A stretch of 64,000 nt of DNA from Planctomycetota bacterium (GTDB taxonomy: Bacteria > Planctomycetota > J058 > JAJDCP01): the NCBI GenBank assembly GCA_029260765.1, contig JAJDCP010000080.1:36596-100595 (forward strand), read 5' to 3'. How positions within the stretch are numbered: position 1 is the stretch's first letter; the number at the start of each line of letters is the position of its first letter. The notes beneath the pieces are model-generated. The model saw nothing but the letters and a program-made list of their open reading frames with translations. It ran no database searches and was not told the DNA's origin. Position numbers and translations under genes: made by a program. Positions 51,653-60,866 of this stretch are shown piece after piece.

Positions 51653-53821
51653 ATGATCGAGCTCAAGGTGATTTCCGGACCCGACCGGGGATTGAGGATC
51701 GGCTTCGGAACAGAGACCATCGACCTCGGTCGGGACTCCAGCAGCGGCTTTGTGCTCTCCGACCCCCGTGTGGCGCCCCGCCACGCTCAGATCGTGCTGT
51801 CCGATTCGCGTTATATGTACGTCGATCTCGACAGCCCGGACGGCTCCACGGTCAACCAGGAAGAGCAGATCATCCGTCTCGAACAGGGCGGACGGCGCTC
51901 GGTGGTCCTGACGACGGGTGCCTGCATCGGCGTGGGGTCCAGCGTCATCGAGGTGACCATCCGCCGCCACCCGCGGGCACGCACGAGTCGGCTGGCCACG
52001 GGGAAACCCAGCAAGAAGACCGCCACGATGCAGGCGGCCGCCCCCGGTGTCGATGCCCAGGAGCTCATCGACTGGTCGGGCAAGCTGACTTGTTGGGATG
52101 GGCTCGGCGCCGCGCGTGTTGTCCGCACGCAGGTCCCGATCGCTTCGGCCCAGGCGCCGGCCCTACCGAAGTCGTCCGGACCCACCACTTCGATCTTCGG
52201 CGATGCGTCCCCTCCTCCCGAGGCCCGCATCGACGGGACCTGGATGGACCGTCCCACGCGGAGTGAAGCCGGCAGTTGGCGCCAGCCCTCCCAGGTAGGT
52301 TCGGCAGGCGGCAAGAAGGAGCCGAGCGCGCGGCTGTTCCTGCGCAAGGAGGGCCAGCTCAAGGCCCTGCTGCAGTTGTGCGGCGAGTTGCTGCCCGACG
52401 TGAGTTTCAACCCGATGTTGGCGGCAGCCCTGCGGGCGGTGCTGCCGATGTTCCCCAGGGCCACCTGCGGGGGTCTTTTCCTGCGCACGTCCGACGGCTT
52501 CGTCCCCTCGGCGTTGCATTTTGCTCCAGGCGAGACGGAGTTGCCGGCGGAGCTCGCGTTCAGCCGCGATCTGGTCGAGTGGGTGGCCGTGCGCGACCGG
52601 TCGATCCGGCATCCGCAAGGCCTCGGGATCGGCGAGCTCGACCAGGCGTTTCGCGAGGGACCGACCCAGTCATCGGTGCTCGCGCCGCTGCGTGTCTCCA
52701 GCGGCCTGGTCGGGATCTTCGGAGTGTCGAGCACCAGCGACCACCACGCCTTCAGCAGTCGGGATATCCTGCGCTGTGAGGTGGTCGCGGGCTTATTGGC
52801 TACAAGCCTGCAACGAGCCCGCGGCGCCGACGCACGCCGACCTCTGTTCGAGAGGGCGCTGCTGTTGTGCGCCCGAACGGTCGAGCTGGCCGAACCTGCG
52901 CGGGCCGGACACGCCGAGCGGGTGGCCGCGTCGGCCGCCGCTCTCGCGCGCGCAGTGCCCGGCCTGAGTCAGGGGCACCACGCAGCGGCCCGGCCCGGTG
53001 CGGCGGCGATCGAGCGGGTCCGTCTGGCGGCGCTGCTGCACGACCTCGGCCGCTGCGGAATCGGAGCTGGCGGGGCCGTCCGCTCCCACGCACAGGAGCT
53101 GCAGACCATCCAGAAGCGCTTCGAGCACATCGTCGCCCGATTCACGGCACAGGCCCAGGAGAGGCTGCTGCGCGCGCTTGTGCAGCACGGTCGTGCGCCG
53201 ACCCCGGCCGATCTTGCGCGGCTGGCCGGGGAGCAGGGCGCGCTCAAGACCCACCTGCAGAAGACCCTGCAGTACCTGCGCCAACTCAGTGAGGTCCCGC
53301 AGCTCGGAGAGGCCCATCGGGCGTGGCTCGACGAGCTGCGCACGATGGAGATCCGGCTGGGAGAGGGGGAGAGCTATCCGCTGATCGATGACCGCGAGCT
53401 CGAGGCGCTGCGCCAACGCGAGGGCTTCCCGAGCGCTCATGAGGCGCAGAGCATCGCAGGCAGCCGGAGACGCGCCGTGGGACTGTTGGAGCAGCTGCCC
53501 TGGCCGGCGGAGCTCAGGGGTCTGCCCGAGCTGCTGGCGCGCTTCCATCAGACCCTGGAGGGGGGGCCAGCCGGCGCAGGCGGGGCCGATCTGGAGTGCA
53601 ACATCCTCGCGGTCGCCTGTTGCTTCGACAGCCTGCTGCTGGACGGTGTTCCTCAGGCGATGGCGCTGAGTGTGCTGCAGCGGAATGCGGCAGCGGGCTC
53701 CCTCGATCCGGAGCTGGTTGGGCTGTTCGTGAGGCTCGTCGGGGAGCAATCCTCCAAGCGCTCAGAGGCTTCGAAGCCAGGAACGAGCCAGCCCCCGGCC
53801 AGCGGACGCCAGCCTTCCTGA
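51653..53821 (+). CDS. FHA - GAF - HD domain signalling protein
   Basis: 722 residues with no membrane helix. The FHA domain (about 1-105) has TIDLGRDSSSGFVLSDPRV and PRHAQIVLSD, where the usual Ser-xx-His is modified to APRH but Arg and His remain. A low-complexity linker is followed by a GAF-like domain (about 230-395) and an HD-type hydrolase domain (about 400-660) with GHAERVAASAAALARAV and LLHDLGRCGIG. The GYP motif of c-di-GMP phosphodiesterases is absent. FHA domains bind phospho-threonine, so the protein is a natural reader of the nearby Ser/Thr kinases. The HD substrate is unknown. Confidence 0.8.
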   Translation: MIELKVISGPDRGLRIGFGTETIDLGRDSSSGFVLSDPRVAPRHAQIVLSDSRYMYVDLDSPDGSTVNQEEQIIRLEQGGRRSVVLTTGACIGVGSSVIEVTIRRHPRARTSRLATGKPSKKTATMQAAAPGVDAQELIDWSGKLTCWDGLGAARVVRTQVPIASAQAPALPKSSGPTTSIFGDASPPPEARIDGTWMDRPTRSEAGSWRQPSQVGSAGGKKEPSARLFLRKEGQLKALLQLCGELLPDVSFNPMLAAALRAVLPMFPRATCGGLFLRTSDGFVPSALHFAPGETELPAELAFSRDLVEWVAVRDRSIRHPQGLGIGELDQAFREGPTQSSVLAPLRVSSGLVGIFGVSSTSDHHAFSSRDILRCEVVAGLLATSLQRARGADARRPLFERALLLCARTVELAEPARAGHAERVAASAAALARAVPGLSQGHHAAARPGAAAIERVRLAALLHDLGRCGIGAGGAVRSHAQELQTIQKRFEHIVARFTAQAQERLLRALVQHGRAPTPADLARLAGEQGALKTHLQKTLQYLRQLSEVPQLGEAHRAWLDELRTMEIRLGEGESYPLIDDRELEALRQREGFPSAHEAQSIAGSRRRAVGLLEQLPWPAELRGLPELLARFHQTLEGGPAGAGGADLECNILAVACCFDSLLLDGVPQAMALSVLQRNAAAGSLDPELVGLFVRLVGEQSSKRSEASKPGTSQPPASGRQPS

Positions 53822-54284
53822 TGCAGTAGCGCTGGTAGCACGGGCCGCGGTCTCTGATCCGCGGTGGAAGCTGGTCCGCGTATGCCTTGAGACCCATCGA
53901 GGAATCGACGATGACCGTGTACCCAACCGGGCGGATCGCCGTCGACGAACCACGGGTCGTTGGTACGGGTGTCCGGAACACGCTCGCCGCCGAGCTCCCA
54001 AGCGGACGGTCGAGCAGCTCAGCGTGAGTTAGACAGATGCGGGTGAGAGTCGGCATGAACAGCGGGTCTAGCCACATCAAATGTAGGCTCGTTGGTGCCG
54101 AAAAGTAGGGGCGGGGTTTACTCCTCGAAGACTCGGACGCTTCGCTCCGCCCGTCCGCTCAAGCGAAGCGTCCGAGTCTGCGAGGAGGGATAAACCCCTC
54201 CCCTACAAGGAATAGTACCTGGGCCTTGGACACGCGCACAGGCAAACATGTGATTTCTGGCGCCACATACCGTCTAACTCGCGC
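53822..54284. other. Intergenic region with palindromes
   Basis: This 463-bp convergent gap holds a CCGCGG-TCTCTGAT-CCGCGG hairpin (53845-53864) within a GTAGCACGGGCCGCGGTCTC context that resembles other extragenic repeats, and the large palindrome at 54105-54206. A minus-strand frame from 54080 (starting MWLDPLFMPTLTRI) looks mildly protein-like for about 85 codons but runs into the end of the FHA gene; it may be a gene relic. Confidence 0.5.
54105..54206. repeat. 102-bp extragenic palindrome, full copy
   Basis: The left arm starts GTAGGGGCGGGGTTTACTCC and contains GACTCGGACGCTTCGCT. The right arm is nearly its exact reverse complement (AGCGAAGCGTCCGAGTC ... TAAACCCCTCCCCTAC), leaving a short loop around 54147-54160. 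A shorter relative sits at 1530-1608. Structure and intergenic location fit a dispersed REP/MITE-like element that would fold into a long hairpin in RNA or single-stranded DNA. Confidence 0.9.
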
Positions 54285-57200
54285 TCAGGGGGCGTCGATC
54301 TCGAGCAGCGCCTCGAAGCCGGGCAGGGCGCGCAGGTTGGCGAGGCTCTCGTCGTCGCGAAGCCGGATAAGGTGGTCTCGGAGCTGCCCCCGCGTCGTTT
54401 CAAGGAGCCCGGCCCCGTCGGGGTCCTCAAGCTCTTCAGCGAGCGCAGCGATCCGCGTGCGGCGGCGCCGAAGGTCCTCCTCCAGCCACCCAAGCGCGAG
54501 CTCGGTACCGGAGCCACCATCCGCAGTCAGGTCAGCGGCGGTGCAGGCGGCGTGGAACAGGTGGGCGCCCTCGGTGTCGGCGCGCAGGGAGGGATCTTCC
54601 AGAGCGGCCTGGAAGCTGGCGACGGCTCGGGCGCGGTGGGCGGAAAACGGGCGCAGGCCGTAGGCCAGCTCAAGGTGCTCAGTGGGCGACACTGCCGCCC
54701 TCTCTCCGGCGAGCCTTTCCAGCCCGGGAAGCACGTCCACGAAGAACGCGAGCTCGCCCGCGTGGTCAGGGTCGCGGGCGACGACGCCCCGGTACAGGGC
54801 CACCGTCTCGCGGCATAGCGCGAGGGCCTTCACGTACCGGCCCTCGGCGTAGTGCACTGTCCCGAGGTTGTACACCGTCGTCGCCAGGGCGCGGCGCCAG
54901 AGCGTGCTGTCCGGGGAGCTCGCGAGCAGCTCGCGGTGCAGGTCCACGGCCTCCGCAAAAAACTGTCGCGCGGCGTCCAGCTCGCCGGCGGCGCGTGCCT
55001 GACGGCCATGTTCGGCCAGGGATCGGGCGAGCTCGCGTGTGTTCGGGCCGTCCGGGTTCTCCTGCCACAGGGCGCGGCGCAGCCGCAGGGCCTCGGCAAG
55101 CAGCGCGCGACCACTTGGGTCGTCGCGCGCCACCAGCAGACTGCCGAGCCGGTGCAGGATTTTGGCACGCAGGCGCCCCTGCACGGAGTCGCTCGGGGTG
55201 TCGGGGAGCTGGGCCAGGGCTTCGGTGAGGAGGCGCTCCGCTTCTTCAGGCTGTGCGAGCCGCTGGCGCAGGCTCGCAAGACGTTCGAGTGCTTGGCCGA
55301 GCAGGGTTGCGGCGCTTGGCTCCCCCGCGAAGGTCCACGCGATGGCGAGGGCCTCTTCGAGCAGGGCAAGCGCGGCCACATGGTTCCCGTTCAGTTGGTG
55401 CGCGCTGCCGACCGAGCCCAACGAGGCACATAGGTCCCGGCGGGCGCGCTCCTGGTGTTGCGCGTTGGGGGGCAGCAACGAGTCCTCGTGGTGGAGCAGG
55501 GCGCGGCGCAGTTGCAGGGCCTCGAGATACAATGCGAGCGCTTCCTCAGGGTTCCCGAGCTCTTGGAGCAGACCAGCCTCGGCGTGCAGGCGCGCGGCCA
55601 GCTCGCGGCGCAGCGCGGGGTCCGCGTCCGCCTCGGCCAGGTCGTCGTACACGCGGCGCGCCTCGCGTAGGAAGAGAGCGGATGCTTGGCGCGCCCCGCT
55701 CTCCTGGCAGCGCTGGACCAGATACAGCAGGCGTTCGGCCCAATCGCGCTGCAGGCCGACGGGCGGCTCGGGCAACTGCTCCCGACGCAGCGCGATCGCC
55801 TCCGCACGGGCGGCAAGCGCTTCTTCCGGCTGCTCGAGCAGCTCGTGCAGACGGGCGATCGCCGCGACGGTAAGGAAGCGTTCGAGGTACAGTGGGACAG
55901 GGTCGCCGAGCACGCCGAGGCGTGGCTCGAGGGTCAGAGCGTGGGCGGCCAGCGCGCTCGGCCGCAGTTTCAGCTCGCGGCGGAGCTCCAGGGCTTGCCG
56001 GCGCAACGCGAGCGCGGCGCCCCAGGAGCCCTGCTCCTCGACGACCATCGCCAGGTTGTCGAGACCCTGCGCCAGCCAACGCCGGGCCAGGCCGTAACCG
56101 GGGTCGGCGGCGAGGAGCTGTTCGAGATGCACGAGCACCCTCTCGAGCAGCTCCTGCGCTGCCGCGAGGTTCCCCTCCACGTGCTCATGGACAGCCCGCA
56201 GCTCGAGGCAGGTCGTCAGAGTCTGGCGGGCCTCGCGCCCGCCGTTGACCCGAAACACCTCGGCCGCGAGCTTCTCGGCCTCCGCGCAGGCCCGCTTGGC
56301 GCCCTCCCCATCCCCCGCCTGGCGTAAGAGGTCGCCGAGGTGCAGCAGGGCCGTAGCGAGGTCCAGCCAGGCGGCGCCGTCGAGCTGGTCGGCGTCGAGC
56401 CAGGTGCGTGCGACCCGGACCGCTTCCTGCGCGGCCTTCTGGGCCTCGTCGTGCCGGTCCGAGGCGACAAGACTCTCCGCGATCGACTGCAGGCACTGGC
56501 CGATCCCACGGCCGGTTCCAACGACCTCCGGCCGCGTCCGCAGCGCATAGCAGGCCTGAAAACTGGCCAGGGCCTCGGCGTGCTGCCCCAGATGCTGCTG
56601 GCTCTGACCGAGCATTTCGAGGCCAAACGCGAGATCTCGTTGGGCCTCGGCACGGTCCGGATGCTCGTCGCGCAGGCGGCGAAACACCGCACAGGCGCGC
56701 TCGCTAGCATGCAAGGCGGTCTCGGGCAGGCCGGCGAGCAGCGCCATCCGGGCCAGAGAAGTGTGGGCTCGTCCCGCACGCCGCGAGATAGGGGCCTCTT
56801 CCTGGTATGCATCCGAGATCTGCTCCATGGCATAGACGCCTGCTTCGAGCATCTGTAGCCGGACCTCGCCGAGCGGCGTCTGCGGTTCGAGGTCCCAACT
56901 GTCGAGCCGGGTGACAAACGCGTCGAGCGCGTCGGTCGCGATCGCCTCGCGACGCTGAGCCGTCTCGGAGGCCTCGGTGGCCCGCCGCGTCTGGCGACGG
57001 AGGTCGATCAGGTACCCGATGCTGAGCCCGACGAGGAGCAGCGCCGCGGCGGCCGCTGTGGCCGCGACCGCACGCACCGATCTATGGTTCTTGCGCAGCC
57101 ACCGCCGGAGCCGCTCTCCTCGGCTCGGTCGGCGGGCAGCAATCGACTCGTCTCGCAGGTAGCGCCCGAGATCGTCCGCGAGCTGCTGGGCCGAGTCGTA

Positions 57201-58073
57201 GCGGCGTTCGGGTTCCTTGGCCAGGCAGGTCAGGCAGATGGTCTCGAGGTCGATGGCGAGCTCGGGGCGCAGGGCGCGCGGAGGGCTGGGTTCATCGTGC
57301 AGCACCTGGTGCAGGATGTTGATGGCGCGGGGGCCCGAGAAGGGGGGCCGGCCTGTCAGCATCGCGTAGAGTGTCGCTCCGAGCGCGTAGATGTCGGCGC
57401 GGCGGTCGATCTGGTCGAGCAGACCGTCGGCTTGCTCGGGAGGCATGTAGGCCGGCGTGCCCATCACCTGTCCGGTGCGTGTCAGGCCGCGGTCCTGCGC
57501 CGCCACGTCTTTGGCGAGGCCGAAATCGGTGATCAGCGGCTCAGCGCTGCGGCTGAGCAGGACGTTGGCAGGTTTGAGATCGCGGTGGAGGATGGCGCGG
57601 GAGTGGGCGTAGGACAGGGCCCGCGCCAGGGTCTCCGTCAAGGTAGCCGCTTCCCGCGGAGGAAGAGGGCCCTCGCGGCGGATGCGCTCTTGCAGGGATT
57701 CGCCCTCGATCAGGTCCATCACCAGATAGGGCCGTCCTTGGTGCTCGCCGACCGTATGGATGCCGACGATGTTCGGGTGGCGGAGGCGTGCCGCGGCGCG
57801 GGCCTCGATGGCAAAGCGCTCTCGTTCTTCCTCCGATGCCTCCGCCTCGAGCAGCAGCTTCAGGGCGACGGGCCGGCCGAGCCGCGGGTGGACAGCAACA
57901 TAGACCACGCCCATGCCGCCACGCGCGAGCTCGCGTTCGATCGTGAACGGACCGACGCGCTGGAGGGCTGCCGCCGGCACTGGGGAGCACGGCCGCAAGG
58001 TGTCCGCCTCGGGGTCGGGCTCATGCGGGGTCATCGCCAGTTCGGTCGCTTCGCTGTCCGGATCGTTGAGCAT
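54285..58073 (-). CDS. Membrane serine/threonine kinase with long TPR region
   Basis: 1262 residues from ATG 58073; ATG 58034 is possible, and the frame extends further upstream without protein-like composition. The kinase domain (about 40-305) is complete: LARGGMGVVYVA, Lys in VALKLLL, HRDLKPANVLL, ITDFGLAKD and MPPEQADG. One transmembrane helix (about 350-372) follows, then about 890 residues of helical TPR-type repeats predicted outside the cytoplasm (for example ALASFQACYALR, LALYLEALQLRRALL). It has the same architecture as the kinase at 35625-39446, but with canonical HRD and DFG. It is divergent from the peptidase-like gene, whose start is 302 bp away. Confidence 0.9.
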   Translation of the reverse strand: MLNDPDSEATELAMTPHEPDPEADTLRPCSPVPAAALQRVGPFTIERELARGGMGVVYVAVHPRLGRPVALKLLLEAEASEEERERFAIEARAAARLRHPNIVGIHTVGEHQGRPYLVMDLIEGESLQERIRREGPLPPREAATLTETLARALSYAHSRAILHRDLKPANVLLSRSAEPLITDFGLAKDVAAQDRGLTRTGQVMGTPAYMPPEQADGLLDQIDRRADIYALGATLYAMLTGRPPFSGPRAINILHQVLHDEPSPPRALRPELAIDLETICLTCLAKEPERRYDSAQQLADDLGRYLRDESIAARRPSRGERLRRWLRKNHRSVRAVAATAAAAALLLVGLSIGYLIDLRRQTRRATEASETAQRREAIATDALDAFVTRLDSWDLEPQTPLGEVRLQMLEAGVYAMEQISDAYQEEAPISRRAGRAHTSLARMALLAGLPETALHASERACAVFRRLRDEHPDRAEAQRDLAFGLEMLGQSQQHLGQHAEALASFQACYALRTRPEVVGTGRGIGQCLQSIAESLVASDRHDEAQKAAQEAVRVARTWLDADQLDGAAWLDLATALLHLGDLLRQAGDGEGAKRACAEAEKLAAEVFRVNGGREARQTLTTCLELRAVHEHVEGNLAAAQELLERVLVHLEQLLAADPGYGLARRWLAQGLDNLAMVVEEQGSWGAALALRRQALELRRELKLRPSALAAHALTLEPRLGVLGDPVPLYLERFLTVAAIARLHELLEQPEEALAARAEAIALRREQLPEPPVGLQRDWAERLLYLVQRCQESGARQASALFLREARRVYDDLAEADADPALRRELAARLHAEAGLLQELGNPEEALALYLEALQLRRALLHHEDSLLPPNAQHQERARRDLCASLGSVGSAHQLNGNHVAALALLEEALAIAWTFAGEPSAATLLGQALERLASLRQRLAQPEEAERLLTEALAQLPDTPSDSVQGRLRAKILHRLGSLLVARDDPSGRALLAEALRLRRALWQENPDGPNTRELARSLAEHGRQARAAGELDAARQFFAEAVDLHRELLASSPDSTLWRRALATTVYNLGTVHYAEGRYVKALALCRETVALYRGVVARDPDHAGELAFFVDVLPGLERLAGERAAVSPTEHLELAYGLRPFSAHRARAVASFQAALEDPSLRADTEGAHLFHAACTAADLTADGGSGTELALGWLEEDLRRRRTRIAALAEELEDPDGAGLLETTRGQLRDHLIRLRDDESLANLRALPGFEALLEIDAP

Positions 58074-58375
58074 GTATGCCAGGATACCACGCCGTCCGGC
58101 AACCGGACAGAGGCCTCGAGCGGCTCCAGAGACTGCGCGCTGATCCCTCAGGCCCGTGTGGTCGGGGCGGCCGGCAGCGCGACAGCTCGTTCGGCTTCCC
58201 TGACAGCGAGCAGTGATCTGTTCCGCTTCGACGCGCGCAAGCTCGATGTGCGCCAGGCCCGCGTGTCCCGGCGCACACTGCAGCAACCAGACAGCAGGAG
58301 ACGGCGCCCGCGGGGCGAGGCGTTGATGGCCGCGTCGTAAGGGCGCTGGCCCGATCCATCGGTTTGGGAGGAAAA
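58074..58375. other. Divergent intergenic region
   Basis: This 302-bp gap lies between the TPR-kinase start (minus) and the peptidase-like gene (plus). It should contain two promoters but I could not assign boxes. The only clear signal is GGAGG just before the GTG at 58376. Confidence 0.4.
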
Positions 58376-59794
58376 GTGTCGTCGACACTGGCATACTGGA
58401 ACGAAAGGCACCAGCAGCCCAGGCTGCATTGTGGGGGAGTCGTGTCCGATTCCGATGCCGACACCAGCATCTCCGACGGTGCCGATCCGATCCGGGTCCA
58501 CACCGGCCGGCTGCAGCGGATCACGGTCAAACGGCGGCTCGCGAAGCTCGCCGAAGAGGCCCTGGCCGTGGGCCGCAAGCGCACCCGCAGCACGGGTCCC
58601 GAAGGAGTCGAGCATCTCGTCAGCAAGATCCAGGACGAGCGGGCCAGCGCCCTCGCCAGCGAGGTTTCGGGGTCCCTCGATCGCAAGCTGTCGGGCCTGG
58701 TGCTCAAAGTCCAAGGCCCCGCGCAGGCAGAAGCCCGCACGATCTTCTTCAAGGCACTGGCGGCGCGCAAGGAGGCTCTGCTCGGCGCGGACAGCCGGGC
58801 GCGGGATGCCGCTGTGGACGAGCTGAGCGCGTTTGCGCCCCGGCTGCACGGTCTGGACCTCGCCAGCCTGCGTGCCCGCTCGACGGTGTTGGACCTGGAC
58901 TCACGCGTATCGACCAGTGATTTCGACCCCACAGGCATGGACGAGCTGCGCGGGGTGGTCCATGCGCACACCACCGAAGCTGCGCCGATCCGCGACAATG
59001 ACGGTCTGTTCCAGCGCTTCATGGGGAGCTGCGGGACCACGACCCTGCAGATGGCCATCTGTGAGGCCGACCCGGTCCGGGCCTTCCAGCTGCACGAGGC
59101 GGGCTTGCACAGTGCGTCGGTCTCGGACATCGCCGCGCGCTTCCAGGAAAAAGTGCTGAAAGAGCTGGGCAGCGCCGCACTGGGCCGAAGCGCGAAGACG
59201 CATCTGGCGCGGCTGCGCAACGGCCTGGGACGGCTCAAGGCGCAGGACAAGGTCAAGCCCGAGGACGCTCGCTCACTGGTGGCGCACGCTGAAGGGCGCC
59301 GCCGCCTGACCCAGCGTGCGGAACGGGCGCTGGCAGCCTTGCGTGGGCTGACCGGGGGATTCCCCAGCGACAAAGAGCTGGGCGAGATCCGCTCCGATCC
59401 TCTCAAAGGGGACGACGGCCTGGAGCTTGCAGCCCTGCAGAAGGGTCTGAACAAGTACCTGACCCCGGTCACGGGGACGCGCTACAAGATCCTCGGTGGT
59501 GCCGAAGGCATCCCCGACGGACAATGCGGGCAGCACCTCGACGCTGTCGAACAGACCTTGCGGAGGGGCTACGATGTCCCTTTCGGCACGATGGGGCCGG
59601 GGCATTACTGGCTGATGAGCGCCGTGCGCGGCCCGTCCAGCCAGCGCCACTTTCTAGTCAGCGATCCGTGGAACGGCAAGACCGTCTGGATTCCGGAGCC
59701 GGACCTGGTCTCCTCGCGCTTCATCGTGGAGCCCTTTGACCAGGCGTTCCTCGAAGACGCCGGCTACATCGACTCCTTCTACGTCCCAGAGTAG
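58376..59794 (+). CDS. Papain/C39-like cysteine peptidase-fold protein
   Basis: 472 residues from GTG 58376, preceded by GGAGG and four A residues; GTG 58442 is an alternative start. The N-terminal ~200 residues are charged and helical. Cys219 lies in FMGSCGTTTLQM, a helix-start cysteine context typical of papain-like folds. His410 is in GTMGPGHYWLMSAV and Asp430 in FLVSDPWNGKTVWI, the His and Asp order and spacing of C39-type enzymes. About 190 residues of mainly helical insertion separate Cys and His, which is unusual. No signal peptide. It could be a peptidase, a peptidoglycan amidase or a toxin. Assignment rests on the motif order only. Confidence 0.6.
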   Translation: MSSTLAYWNERHQQPRLHCGGVVSDSDADTSISDGADPIRVHTGRLQRITVKRRLAKLAEEALAVGRKRTRSTGPEGVEHLVSKIQDERASALASEVSGSLDRKLSGLVLKVQGPAQAEARTIFFKALAARKEALLGADSRARDAAVDELSAFAPRLHGLDLASLRARSTVLDLDSRVSTSDFDPTGMDELRGVVHAHTTEAAPIRDNDGLFQRFMGSCGTTTLQMAICEADPVRAFQLHEAGLHSASVSDIAARFQEKVLKELGSAALGRSAKTHLARLRNGLGRLKAQDKVKPEDARSLVAHAEGRRRLTQRAERALAALRGLTGGFPSDKELGEIRSDPLKGDDGLELAALQKGLNKYLTPVTGTRYKILGGAEGIPDGQCGQHLDAVEQTLRRGYDVPFGTMGPGHYWLMSAVRGPSSQRHFLVSDPWNGKTVWIPEPDLVSSRFIVEPFDQAFLEDAGYIDSFYVPE

Positions 59795-59966
59795 GCACGT
59801 GCAGTGCGTGCAACAGGCGGCTGGCTGCGCGGGTTCAAAGCGGCTCGAAGGGCATCGGCTGATGGGGTGGGCGGCAGACCATCCCCGGGGCGCGGCGGTC
59901 GGCCCGTAGCCCGTCTGCGTCGATGGCTTGCACAGGCCCGTTCAGCCCAAACGACATCGATCGGAA

Positions 59967-59997
59967 ACACATCTCTTTTTCGGACAAAGAGATGTGT
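59967..59997. promoter_or_regulatory. Perfect 12-bp stem-loop
   Basis: ACACATCTCTTT (59967-59978) and AAAGAGATGTGT (59986-59997) are exact reverse complements with a 7-nt loop TTCGGAC. There is no T-run after it on the plus strand. It may be a terminator of the peptidase gene, or an operator for the promoter 24 bp downstream. Confidence 0.6.
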
Positions 59998-60020
59998 CGG
60001 AGGTGGTGTTATAACCTTGA

Positions 60021-60049
60021 TTGTGCATGGCAAATCACACACATACAAT
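60021..60049 (+). promoter_or_regulatory. Candidate promoter of the membrane protein gene
   Basis: TTGTGC (60021-60026) and TACAAT (60044-60049) are 17 bp apart in an AT-rich pocket, about 70 bp before the ATG at 60120. The -10 box is good and the -35 box partial. Confidence 0.45.
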
Positions 60050-60119
60050 TACGCCGTCCGCGGTCGAAACTCTGCCGCCGGCAAGGGACTTGGCAGCCAG
60101 CGCAATCCATGGGGGACCG

Positions 60120-60713
60120 ATGTCAGACCAGGCCGACCTCGAGAACGGGAAAAGTGGAAACCGGGCCAAGTCAGGGCCCACTCCATCCAGACCCTTGCGG
60201 ACGGATCACAGATCTCGCCAGCAGGCGGGCAGTGACGGATTGCCCCAGCCGACGCCCCTGAAGCGGCGGCCCAGAGACTCCACCGGGCCCAAACCGCGCC
60301 CCAGCAAGGGGCGCCGTCCGAATGCAACCGTCGGATCTGGAGACAAGGGGCCCGCCGCTCGCTGGAAGGTGGGCCTGCTTGTCGGGCTCTCCGTGACTGC
60401 CGTCGTATTCCTGGCAGTGTACACCCTGCCGGCCGTCGTTGGCGGTGGGCCGTCGGCCGGTGATGCGGACCTGGTGGTCCCGGCGCGCCTGTTCCTCGCC
60501 ACGAGCCCTGTAGCGCGAGAGGCGCTGGGGCAGATCCAGACCGTGGAGGCGGAGCGGGTAGATCGGACGGCAACCCTGGTGACCTATGTGGTTCGAGTCG
60601 TGGGTTCCGGGGCGGCTGGCCGCGTGACACTGAGGTTCACGCTGCGCGACGAGCGTTGGAACGTCGAAGGCGGCCAGATCGAGCTGGCAGATGGTGCAAA
60701 GGTCGACATTTGA
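60120..60713 (+). CDS. Single-pass membrane protein, Coa1/Tim21-like C-terminus
   Basis: 197 residues from ATG 60120 with GGGGGA upstream; an earlier in-frame ATG lies inside the promoter region. The first ~80 residues are basic, Pro/Arg-rich and probably disordered. A transmembrane helix (about 84-107, VGLLVGLSVTAVVFLAVYTL) is followed by a ~90-residue domain with VAREALGQIQTVEAE, then strands GRVTLRFTLRDERWNVEGG. This order loosely recalls the Coa1/Tim21-type domain of respiratory-complex assembly factors. I give that only as a weak lead, because no cytochrome oxidase gene is nearby. Confidence 0.6.
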   Translation: MSDQADLENGKSGNRAKSGPTPSRPLRTDHRSRQQAGSDGLPQPTPLKRRPRDSTGPKPRPSKGRRPNATVGSGDKGPAARWKVGLLVGLSVTAVVFLAVYTLPAVVGGGPSAGDADLVVPARLFLATSPVAREALGQIQTVEAERVDRTATLVTYVVRVVGSGAAGRVTLRFTLRDERWNVEGGQIELADGAKVDI

Positions 60714-60866
60714 CGGCCCGCGTTCTGTGTGCAATGCCCAACAACACCCGCAGCTTCTGGGTCGACAACCGGGGAATGCCGCAGGTCGATCGATCAGGCG
60801 CAGACTTTGTCTCGGACTCCGGGACCAGCTATGCTGTAAAGAGGATCTTGCTGAGAGGGAGTTGTG

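Larger units (their letters stand above)
59795..60119. other. Intergenic region with a strong hairpin and a promoter
   Basis: This 325-bp gap contains a perfect 12-bp stem with 7-nt loop at 59967-59997 (ACACATCTCTTT / AAAGAGATGTGT) and a promoter candidate at 60021-60049. It is more AT-rich than its surroundings from about 59950 to 60055. Confidence 0.6.

Noticed and set aside
53865..54080. Minus-strand frame starting MWLDPLFMP downstream of the FHA gene
   Set aside because: Mildly protein-like for about 70 codons but then runs antisense into the FHA gene and a palindrome; kept only as a possible relic.
54285..58394. Start of the second TPR kinase at 58394
   Set aside because: The first 107 codons are not protein-like and would overlap the divergent peptidase-like gene start.
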